64,000 nucleotides of DNA from Adiantum capillus-veneris (taxonomy: Eukaryota; Streptophyta; Polypodiopsida; Polypodiales; Pteridaceae): assembly GCA_014529385.2 (NCBI GenBank), contig CM043971.1, positions 31,453,209 to 31,517,208 on the forward strand, written 5' to 3'. Shown in pieces: positions 49,005 to 57,955 of this stretch. Position 1 is the stretch's first letter; every line of letters starts with the position of its first letter. The notes below the pieces were generated by a model. The model had not been told where the DNA came from and ran no database searches. It saw nothing but the letters and a program-made list of their open reading frames with translations. The position numbers and the translations under genes are program-made.

Positions 49005-49294
49005 GGAGATGAAGAAGAAGAAGATGGAGATGGAGCAAGAGCACTCTTCAATTGCACAAATGAGACAATGAGTGAATTTTAGGTTTAGTTGACTTTTATA
49101 TGAGTTCACCCCATTCACACTTGGGCGCCCATGCTTACCCAACTAATCCCTTGAATGTTCCAGTTAGAGTGCGCCTCTCATCGACAATCACTCTTACCCT
49201 TTTCTTATTGGACTGACAAGCCCGATACCTGACTCTACCAAATATATAATACAATGTCCGCTGTAGGTGATAGGAATGTGTGTGAGGGTTAACA
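48719..49294 (-). repeat. 3' LTR of element B
   Basis: 576 bp on the minus strand, TGTTAACCCTCA...GCGGACA, with TATAAAA at 49094-49100 and a (GT)n(GA)n tract (CA at 48954-49003, CT at 48934-48948 on the + strand). In the 99 bp shared with the 5' LTR remnant I count about five differences. Confidence 0.88.
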
Positions 49295-50933
49295 TGCCCC
49301 CCTTCCTGATGTAGATTCCGTCCTCGGAAGCTATTGAGTTGAAGCTCGTTCATCAAGGTGGAAGAGCTTTTGAGATGAATGTCCTTAGCTTCCTTTAGAC
49401 TGCAAAATCAAACAACATTGGCACAACAATTGCATTCTCATAAGCAATTAAAAAAGCATATGCAGTTGTAGGCAGACAATTTGATTGGTAACAGAATTTT
49501 AAACCATTTGCAGCAATAAACATTAAATTGCAATATACTCAAATGCATAAACAGCTGTAAAGGTAAAAAATTAAACAAGTCTGGGGTCACTAATTTAACG
49601 ATCGAAAGGCACTAAAGATCGACTATTAATACCATAGGTAAGCTTCTTAATTTCTCTGGTCAATTAAGTTGTTTAATCGTCGTGAGAGCCAAGTATTTCA
49701 TGTTCGAGGGCTGACTAGAGGCTATACCTAGAAGACCTTGTAGTTAAGCTACGATAAAAGGATTTTCTCATGAAATCATCGCCTAACTGATTACCTTTTA
49801 TTTGAACCCCCAAAAGTCTTTTCACATTGTTTCAATTTTGATGTGTGTGCTTATTTTGTATGCCTTGGGTTTTTTGCTTTTTAAGGAAAAGCGCCTACAC
49901 TGGGAACCTCTAGGGCTCTAGTACCATAGGCGATACATGTGAGTGAAGTACCAAATTAAGCTGAGATTTCTCTTCCAGCTTAAGCTTTTACATTGTGGCA
50001 CTTTGATTTTTTGTTTGTTCATTTTTAGCATTTTAATTTTGTAACTTTGGGGGGTCATATAACATTGTTACCCTCCCCAGGCTCATCACACTAGTAAACT
50101 CCCTTTATAATCCTTAAGCTAAACATCAATAGGGACTAAGCGCACTAGAAAGCCCTAGTAAATTTCACACAATGTTGCCTAAATCAGATTAAGAACCTAA
50201 GTAACCATTGATTATTAGAAAGGCATTCCCCATGGTATTAAGAGAAGATCTCTAACACCTAGCTTGGTCAAACTAGCTTAGTCGGACTGCTTGATTTTTA
50301 AACCTAGACAAGTAATTATGACAAAAATTACATTAAATTTAATGTTTGATACTAAGAAAAGGCGCTGAATATTATGCTACCAATCACAATCAAAGCAGAC
50401 AAACATGGATGCAAAAAAGATAAGGGGCAATGCTAATGGACAAGAAACACTTGTTTGTGTTGATGGTCACGCTTGATTTGAAGTGTGAATGAGAGAAAGA
50501 TCCCATGAAGGTCCAAATCTCAACAACAACAACACGTTCTTGTACACACTAGGAAACACAAATAATACCTTTATCAGTGGGAAAAAGGAACTTTGCTAAT
50601 CGCTCAACTCTAAATCAGAAACACTCCTATCGTACTAATTCTACCTACCCTCCATCACTCGGGTGATGAGGATCAAAGGTGTTTTATGGCATGGGTTTTT
50701 GTTTCAGTGTACCAGATGCGAATGTGTAGGTCTGAGTAAATGTTTTGAATTTATTTGTGCATACTTGTTTGCTAATTGCTCTTGCTCTTTATTATTTTTG
50801 TCTTGTTTTTGTGAGTATAAGGCTTTGTATATACATTCCCTAAGATTGGAGATTGAGATGTCGGGGAGGACGGTTAAGAGGGAAGCAAGTGAATGATGGA
50901 TGTCAGCAAACACTCCCCCCTTCCTTGGGTAGA
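49295..50933 (-). other. Element B polypurine tract and non-coding 3' region
   Basis: Polypurine tract at 49295-49307 (AGGAAGGGGGGCA on the minus strand). The rest is collinear with 6568-8197 of A, including the conserved segment around 49850-49990 with hairpin at 49877-49891 and TTTTGCAG near 49403-49410. The accessory ORF is absent. Confidence 0.65.
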
Positions 50934-51653
50934 TCATACCTTTTGGAATGATGTCGTCACCCTTTGAAACCAGCTGTTCCAAGTTGTTATAGGTGAAGGC
51001 TTTAACCAAAAGTTTTCGACCACCCTATGCGTTTCATCTAGTTGCAAGGGTGGTAAGGTACTCTCCCATGATTTTATTTGCAACATTGTTGTAGGTGGTG
51101 AACTTACAACTGGAGGTGAAAACTCTTTCTTGCTTGTATGGATATGTACAATGGTAGGTGGAGGTTGTGTCGAAGCTTCTATTTCCGTATAGGAACTACA
51201 TGAAGAGCAAGAAGTTTCATTTGATTTCCATGTTCCTGAGCTAGGTGGAACAAATCGTTCTTTCTTTGGTACCCAAACTAGCTCTGGAGCAGATATGTAG
51301 CATTCCATGATTTTTTCCTTTCCGCAATCTTCAATTTGTTTTGGAGCCACGGGATTGAGTTCACATGGGTCAGGTGACAGGTAAGAACACAATCTACGTT
51401 TTGGCACCCAGATTTGATCATTTCCGTGATAGTAGCCTTGGGCTTCCAATAGTCGTTTAGGAATCCAACACCACGTTTCTTTACATTTCTTGGAGCGAGT
51501 GGGACGTTTCTTACAAGGCTTTTGTTTTTTAGCACTAGCTATGGTCGCTAAAGAAGCTTTAGGGATCCACTTGTATATTTTCTTCGTTATGTTAGGATGA
51601 GTCTTTTCAGAAGCTATATGCATTGCTTGTAGCATATTTAAGGGTACAGGCAT
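50934..51653 (-). CDS. Element B WVPK-motif domain, intact frame
   Basis: 239 codons, the best-preserved copy. Four W-[IV]-P-K motifs: YKWIPKASL, CWIPKRLLEAQGYY, DQIWVPKRRLCSYL and ELVWVPKKERFVPP, the first three spaced by about 30 residues. Between the first two is a Lys/Arg-rich stretch. The C-terminal half is Ser/Pro/Thr-rich and ends WFQRVTTSFQKV. The first Met (MPVPLNML) follows the protease in the same polyprotein in A and C, so it may not be a true start. No known domain recognised and function unknown. Survival of this frame while the adjacent protease was deleted may be chance. Confidence 0.65.
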   Translation of the reverse strand: MPVPLNMLQAMHIASEKTHPNITKKIYKWIPKASLATIASAKKQKPCKKRPTRSKKCKETWCWIPKRLLEAQGYYHGNDQIWVPKRRLCSYLSPDPCELNPVAPKQIEDCGKEKIMECYISAPELVWVPKKERFVPPSSGTWKSNETSCSSCSSYTEIEASTQPPPTIVHIHTSKKEFSPPVVSSPPTTMLQIKSWESTLPPLQLDETHRVVENFWLKPSPITTWNSWFQRVTTSFQKV

Positions 51654-51687
51654 TTCATCCCCCTCACGTGTTGCCCAGGTCGTCCCC

Positions 51688-52346
51688 CTACTTCCCCAAG
51701 TGTCTATGGTTTGCTGCTAGGTGGACCCAATCCACATTGTCCGACTCAGTCATCCCAAGTAGTACATCCATATTATAAGGAGAATCTTCCCCAAAATTAG
51801 TGTCCGCTTTACATGTGTAAGAATATTGCAATGGGGCCGAGTGAACTGTGGTGTCAGATCCATAATCAATTATGAACCTATTTCCTAGAGGATGTGCTCG
51901 ACCAGTTACAAGATCCACTCGAATGACAGAATCTTGGAACTGCAAGTAGACATGGTTATTGGTATGGTCGGATTGGATTCATCGCCCTCAAAGTATTGTC
52001 CCAACTTGTTAGCAGGTATTTATATAACAAGGTTTTCATCTCGGTTGGGTTGTGGATCTAAGTGTTGCTCCTCTATTGGCATCTCCCTAGCTCCATCCAT
52101 CTGTGCAAATTGTGGTAGCCCAAACTTCAATTCCCCATTGAGGAAGGCTCGAAGAGCCGAGACTAGCTCAGGGTCTTTATATAGTTTGGACATGATGGTG
52201 GTTCTAACTTCTGAAGACATGAAATCCATCAGTTTGGCAATGTTTAACGGCACCTTTTGGCCCTGAGTCCCTTGACGTGGGGAAGATGGGATCTCCATTT
52301 CTTCGATAGGATCAGGTAGTCCCTCTGTAAACATTCTTTCCATCAA
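51688..52346 (-). pseudogene. pro: Element B protease region with core deleted
   Basis: The frame 52346-52020 matches the start of the protease segment of A (VPLNIAKLMDFMSSEVRTT). At about 51956 the sequence jumps from ESNxTIP to NNHVYLQFQDS, skipping some 300 bp that in A hold the DGGAG active-site and LGRPFM region. The 3' part (51945-51688) is open. The domain cannot be functional. Confidence 0.8.
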
Positions 52347-52465
52347 GAAGTGAGTATGCCCACTTTCCCATGACAGTCACTTTCTTCTTGGATGGCACTA
52401 GGTATGGCTAAGGGTCTATGGACTTGATGAGGTTGTTGTTGCATAGGGAACATGGTGTATGTAAT

Positions 52466-54044
52466 CTAGATCTGCCTAGGTGCTGGTTCTAGATCCCTTT
52501 GGGTATCTTCTACCAAGATCCTTAATTTCTTGACTTGCTCAATCTTCTCTGTAGGGTTTGGATAAGTTCCTATCTTCTTCTTGGATCCTGGCCATTGTGG
52601 CTCATGAAGATCTTCCTTTTTGGTTTCTATCTTAGTGGTCGTTTTGGTCTCCATGGTTTCACCTGAATCGTAATCCTCTTCAACTTCGTTCATATATACG
52701 GGGTCGTCACCAGTCCCTATGTTGGACTTTGAACTGGGGTCTGACTTCGCTGCTTTTTGCGATCTCTTCCTTCGTGTTTTCTTCTTTTATTGAGACTGGG
52801 AAATTGATGCCGTGTCTCTTTCCTCAAGAATATAATTTTGTTTTTGGAGCATCGATCGTGTGAGTATGTTTACTGGTACCACAGGTGTACTTTGTGATGG
52901 GTCCTCGGTAACTTCAATCAAGTTTAATGGCATGATCTTCGGTGCATTTGGATTATTTGGACATTGGACAATCAAATGATCTATGCCACATTGATTACAC
53001 ATGAGCATCAACATTGTAGACGTGCTCGCTTGATTGGTTTGCATTAGTGTGGCGTTCTTTTGTAGCCTAATAGGAAACTCACTTACACGATGTGAACCTC
53101 CACACTCAAAGCATTGAAGAGGTGGTCTCTCAACAGTGTAATTGATATTTTGGCCTCTTGCAGCAAAGAAGCTACTTGATAGACAGGTTTGACTTGTCCC
53201 CAATAGTCCTCCATGTAGTATTGTGGACTTTCTTCAAGCACTTTCATCCCATAGGCAATATTAGGATCTATATCTTCCTCACAGCCTTCCAAACAAGCAA
53301 TAGATGACTCACAACCCACTTGATTCACAGAAGTGATTCTCGGATGTGGTGGTTGCGGTCCTAGCACTGGAGGTGGTAAGGGTGTTGTTTGAACAACATT
53401 TTGGGCCCTAGGGACCATGTGTTGTGTTGTTTGTTCAAGAGGTGGGGCTGCCATCAATGCAGGCACTAGAGGTGTGTCTGTCCATGCTAAGGTTGGTCTA
53501 TTGGCCATCGTGCGCTTAAATACTATGCAATCTTTAGCTTGATGACCATACCTCCCACAGGCATTGCAGTTCCCATTGAATTTTACTCTAAAAGTAGGGC
53601 ATTCACTAGTACTATGCGGTCCATAGCATACTGAGCACCATTGTTGCTCCCTTCTTGGATACATATGATTGTTTTGAGGAGCACGATTATCTCTAAGACT
53701 CTCTTGGATAGCCTTGGTGAGATATGCTAAATTCATCTCAGATATCTTTGGCTCCTTAGCAATAGGCTTTAGGGTCATTGGCTTATGCCATGATGCTTGC
53801 GAGCTAATAGATTTAGGCTCAATAGACACTCTTTCTCCTTGAATCATTAAATTATCCTCCAATTGTGGATCGCATTGATGGTTACTGCTTCCCAAGTGGT
53901 GATACCTCTAATGACTAGGCCATTGTAGATATCCTCATGTCGTAATCCCCTAATGAATCTATCAAGTATTTGGTTATTAATGAAGCGCTCATTTGGATTA
54001 CAACGAGAATTCAAATGCTTCAAGCGACTTATAAAGTCTCTCAC
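52466..54044 (-). pseudogene. gag: Element B gag, C-terminal half with zinc knuckles
   Basis: Four frames joined by frameshifts near 53850 and 53150 and a stop near 52787. Includes RDFISRLKHLNSRCNPNERF, knuckles CSVCYGPHSTSEC, CNACGRYGHQAKDC (intact), CFECGGSHRVSEF (last Cys lost) and CNQCGIDHLIVQC, and the Lys-rich end. Homologous to 3151-4740 of A. Confidence 0.8.
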
Positions 54045-54158
54045 CGACTCTCCTTCCTCTCGTTGGGCTTTCTAGAGCTAGGAGGCTACACCCCAAAGTA
54101 CTCCCTCTCGTATGTATTCTTTCAAGAACAATCTCCTAAGAGTAGGGTAAATCATTTT

Positions 54159-55175
54159 TTATTCCACCCTTAGGGTTCTATACCAATCCCGAGCCTTCCC
54201 ACTTAAGGTTAGGCTTAAAGCATTTCTCTTATGGAGGTCATTGTGTTCTCCTAGAGAATTGCATATTTGTTCAAACACTTCGATATGCTTTCTCACATCC
54301 CCGTCTCCACTAAATTTTTGTGTGAGCTTGGCTATTTGTACTACCTTACTTCTAGGCTCTCTATCATGCGTGTTACGCATATTCTCAGCAATAGATCGAC
54401 CAATAGCTTGAGCAAATGCTGCCAAGTCACCTATGTGAGCAGGCACCGTGGGTGAAGGTGCTCTAGAGACTACTTGTGGAGTAGGTATTGGCATTGGGCT
54501 TGGCGTATAGGGAGCCCTTGGGTTCCACGTTGGGTACAATGTTGTGCCATGCGGTGGTCCATAGTTTATATGTGTGGACCTAGGCATAGAAGACGTCGGA
54601 TGTGACATGCTAATGCTAGCCGGTATGGTCCCATGGAAATAAGACCTTGGGTGTTGTGGTTGTGGAGCATAGGTAGTTGAAACCATGGGAGGAGTAGGGA
54701 CTACATGAGTACGATGACCCATAGGTGCATACGATTGGTACACACTTGTAGGTACTGTTGCAAGCAATGAGCTACCATGTAGCGGTGCTTTACTAACAAA
54801 TGAGGTCCATGGCGTGTTTCTCGGCATGCCCATCATTGGGGTAGGCATGGTAGCCGTGGTGTCATCAAGGGAAAGATGAGCTAGACCTGGAAAGGTAAAG
54901 CTATCACTTGTGGGCTCAGATTTCACTGAGACCCCTGGCAAAACAACATATGGAGGATACATCGGACTTATCGAGGGAGTCTCCATTTGTGATAAGGTCG
55001 GTTGTTTAGCCTTTCTTGTATCCAAGAATCTCATGAGACCCGTTGAAGGCATGAGAATCTCCTTGTTCTGTCTCTCTAACTCAATGACCCTATGAATGAC
55101 CTCACAAACTCTTTGTTGTTGATTCTCCACACTAGTAGCACCCATTGTGGTTTGTAGGACATCTAACCAACCCAC
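54159..55175 (-). pseudogene. gag: Element B gag, middle part
   Basis: 338-codon frame matching 2040-3040 of A and 58730-59750 of C: Pro/Thr/His-rich region, then KFSGDGDVRKHIEVFEQIC and DWYRTLRVE. It ends at a TAA where A and C continue with EEK. Part of capsid. Confidence 0.85.
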
Positions 55176-55238
55176 GTGATAGGTGTGACTTGTGTATAGG
55201 TCGGTCAGAGTTTTCGTTTGTTGTTCGTACTCCCAGTT

Positions 55239-55916
55239 CTAATTTAAGAACGCACCATCTATGTTTGAGGTGCTAGGGGTGTCCTTTGAGCTAGATACAA
55301 TGGTGCTTTCTAGGGGTTGGCCCTTAGCGGTTCCTAAGTCAGGAGCACTCAATTGCTCTCTTAGCAAGGATATTGACATAGGGGCTTTCGCTTTTAACTC
55401 TCTTCGTTGCTTCGCCTTGCATAAGCTCTCGACTTCCTTTTCCCTAGCCGCAGTGATATATCGCTCAACCTCTTGCACTTCGGCAAGGCTTCTACCATCA
55501 GGTAATATAACCTCGGAGGGAAATAACTCTGAAGAGTCTGGGGGTGCAGTGAATGGAGTATTCACGTGCACACTCTCTAAGGGCATAGGGTTTACATTGG
55601 TCATGAATGGAGAATTTACTTCCCCACCCCCCTTATTTACATCATTAGCTCCATGTTCGGAGCGAGTGGCTCTACTAAAGGTTTCCTTCAAGCGGCTAAG
55701 CACGCTTGAGCTATCAGGATTAGGCATTGGGAAACCCTCCATGACGTCATAGTCAGAGGAAGAGTCACTAGCCGCTATATTCCGGTCTTGGTTTGTAATG
55801 CCTTGGGTCCCCGCCGAGGGCCCGGAACCTAAAGTAGGTGGATATTGAGAACTCGCGTAAGTCAAAATTCTCTCTATTTGCTCCGTCTCTAGCACACGAC
55901 TAGAGTGCAGATGCAT
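55239..55916 (-). pseudogene. gag: Element B gag, N-terminal part
   Basis: The family start ATG is present at 55914-55916 (MHLHSSRVLETEQIERI). The frame is open for 225 codons, to a stop near 55239 (TAA where C reads on), with DYDVMEGFPMPNPDSS and EVQEVERYITAAREKEVE. About 30 bp of C are missing in the middle. Function as in A. Confidence 0.85.
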
Positions 55917-56439
55917 GTGCCTTTGGCTCCCTACAAGCGTCGGGAATAACCTCGAAGGTTAACCGCTTACTTTTTTAGGCGTCCTTTTTCACTCGTTTTT
56001 TTTTTGACGTTTTTAATGTTTTTTAATGATCGATTTTTTTGATTAAAGTGTGTGATAGCTCAAAACGAGCGTATCACTCAGAGGGTCGCGGTATGCTTTA
56101 CAACACAACGTTCGGTTACCTGAAGCTGCGTTGGTCCTCAAAAAAGTCGAATTTTTAGCTACGTGTGAAGCTAAAATTCGTAGTCTTAAAGGGTGATAGA
56201 TGCCTAAGCCTGAGCGTGAGCTTGGGCTTAGGTCTAGGAAATTCCCGATCCCGATCCGAACTTTAAAAAACAATTAATTTTAAAAAAAAGGATAAGATCG
56301 CTGCGGCCTACATGAGAGCACACAGTAGCAACACAAAATCCTTCTTCTCAACACACACACCCTCCTTCCTTACCTTTCCTACAATTGAAATTGCACCACA
56401 AAAGAAGCACAGACTGCCAGTCAATATTAGTGTATGGCA
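55917..56439 (-). other. Leader of element B
   Basis: About 520 bp untranslated leader between primer site and gag, collinear with the 800-bp leader of C. It includes a conserved hairpin (56147-56181). Confidence 0.7.
56147..56181 (-). promoter_or_regulatory. Conserved leader hairpin (B)
   Basis: Arms TCGAATTTTTAGCT (56147-56160) and AGCTAAAATTCGTA (56169-56182) around the 8-base loop ACGTGTGA, shown on the + strand. The same structure is at 57674-57719 in C. Possible packaging or dimerisation signal (inference). Confidence 0.5.
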
Positions 56440-56458
56440 TTCCCTGGCAACGGCGCCA
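56440..56458 (-). promoter_or_regulatory. Primer-binding site of element B (tRNA-Asp)
   Basis: Minus strand TGGCGCCGTTGCCAGGGAA, matching the complement of plant tRNA-Asp except for one base. It lies after ACA and four T of the LTR end. Confidence 0.85.
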
Positions 56459-56462
56459 AAAA

Positions 56463-56561
56463 TGTGCGCGTATGTCGTACGTGCCAATGCAAGGAACTTG
56501 CCGATACACTGTGTGCGAGCCAGAAATGGCTCCAAGTACACAACAAGCCTAAACTAGTAAG
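56463..56561 (-). repeat. 5' LTR remnant of element B
   Basis: The last 99 bp of the LTR, matching 48719-48817. It is cut after CTAGTAAG, where the LTR of C begins at 56562 in the opposite orientation. Confidence 0.9.
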
Positions 56562-56894
56562 TGTTAACCCTCACTGCTCACGGAAACCCTATCACCTACG
56601 ACGGACGTTGTAACCTACGGCGGACATTGTATTATTTATTTGGTAGAGTCAGGTACCGGGCTTGTCGGTCCAATAGGAAAAGGGTAAGAGTGATCGTCGA
56701 TGAGAGGCGCACTCTAACTGGAACATTCAAGAGATTAGTTGGCTAAGCATGGGCGCCCAAGTGTGAATGGGGCGAGCTCATATAAAAGTCAACTAAACCT
56801 AAAATTCACTTATTCTCTCATTTGTGCAATAGAAGAGTGCTCTTGCTCCATCTCCATCTTCTTCTTCTTCATCTCCTTGTGTGTGTGTGTATGC

Positions 56895-56939
<45 letters not shown>

Positions 56940-57133
56940 CGATCGAGCATTGCGACGACGGCACGGCGACGGCGAAGCGGCGGCTCCTTCTTCTTCGCGC
57001 GGCGAGGAATCCTCCACGAAGCAAGCGTAGAGTGGTGAGTGACACACTATTGTTATGTGCTTGGAGCCATTTGTGGCTCGCACATGGTGTATCGGCAAGT
57101 TTCTTGCATTGACTCGTGCGACATAAGCGCACA
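56562..57133 (+). repeat. 5' LTR of element C
   Basis: 572 bp, TGTTAACCCTCA...GCGCACA, TATAAAA at 56781-56787, (GT)n at 56879-56890 and (GA)n at 56897-56938. It inserted after CTAGTAAG of the LTR of B. Confidence 0.92.
56781..56787 (+). promoter_or_regulatory. TATA box in LTR of C
   Basis: TATAAAA at the same LTR position as in A, B and D. Transcription should start about 30 bp downstream, placing the (GT)n(GA)n tract in the leader RNA. Confidence 0.7.
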
Positions 57134-57137
57134 TTTT

Positions 57138-57156
57138 TGGCGCCACTTCCGGGGAA
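57138..57156 (+). promoter_or_regulatory. Primer-binding site of element C (tRNA-Asp, diverged)
   Basis: TGGCGCCACTTCCGGGGAA, four T after the LTR end. Compared with the tRNA-Asp complement (TGGCGCCGTTGCCGGGGA) it has about three mismatches in the middle. Confidence 0.8.
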
Positions 57157-57280
57157 TGCCGTGCAATAAGCTCGATTAGCACTCTGTGCTTCTCCGTGGT
57201 GCAATTTCTATTGTAGGAAAGGTAAGGAAGGAGTGTGTGTGTGTTGAGAAGAGCGATTTGATGTTATAGTGTGTGTTTTT

Positions 57281-57406
57281 TTTGTTAATGGAGTTTTCAA
57301 AGGTACTGTGTTTATTCTCTGTGTATTAAAGTAGTTAGTTTTCTTTGTTAATGGAGATTTCAAAGGTACTGTGTTTATTCTCTGTGTATTAAGGTAGTTA
57401 GTTTTC
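57281..57406 (+). repeat. 63-bp tandem duplication in leader of C
   Basis: Two 63-bp units starting TTTGTTAATGGAG, differing at two positions by eye. Confidence 0.9.
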
Positions 57407-57673
57407 AGTGTACAATAAGTAGGAAGTAGATTAGTGAGAGTTAATAGAGTGTGTTAGTGTGTAAGAGTAGGTGTATTAGTTAGAAGTAGGTAGATAGAGT
57501 GTGTGTGTGCTCTCGCGTAGGCCGCGGCGACCTTATCCTTTATAAAAAATAATTAAAAAAATATATTTTTTTTAAAAATAAAAATAAAATTTTTAAAGGT
57601 AGAACCGGGATCGGGAATATCTCCCAGACCCAAGCCCAAGCTCACGCTCAGGCCTAGGCCTCAGTCGCCTTTT

Positions 57674-57719
57674 AAAAAAACGAATTTTAGCTTCACACGT
57701 AGCTAAAAATCGTTTTTTT
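57674..57719 (+). promoter_or_regulatory. Conserved leader hairpin (C)
   Basis: A 19-nt arm (57674-57692) pairs with 57701-57719 with one mismatch around an 8-base loop TCACACGT. The equivalent in B retains the core arms TTTTAGCT/AGCTAAAA and the loop. Confidence 0.55.
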
Positions 57720-57955
57720 GAGGACCAACGGAACGTCAGATGCTCGAAAATTGTGATGTAAAGCACACAACGACCCTTTAAGTGATACGCTCATTTCCAG
57801 CTATCACACACTTTAATCAAAAAAATCAAACATTAAAAAATATTTTTAAAAAAACATTAAAAACGTAAAAAACGTGAGTGAAAACGGACGCTTAAAAAAG
57901 GTAAGCGTTTAACCTTCAAGGTTATCCGCCGAAGCTTGAAGGGTACCAAAGACAC

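Larger units (their letters stand above)
48719..56561 (-). mobile_element. Element B: A-type gag-protease-WVPK element, minus strand
   Basis: Nearly complete: 3' LTR (48719-49294), polypurine tract, non-coding 3' region, WVPK frame, gag, leader, primer site and the last 99 bp of the 5' LTR (56463-56561). The remaining 5' LTR was displaced by insertion of C. It has no RT or integrase and no accessory ORF. The protease core is deleted. Confidence 0.88.
57157..57955 (+). other. Leader of element C
   Basis: About 800 bp without coding region. Contains a 63-bp tandem duplication (57281-57343, 57344-57406), GTGT/AGTAG-rich sequence and a conserved hairpin at 57674-57719. It is collinear with the leader of B, reversed. 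Confidence 0.7.
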
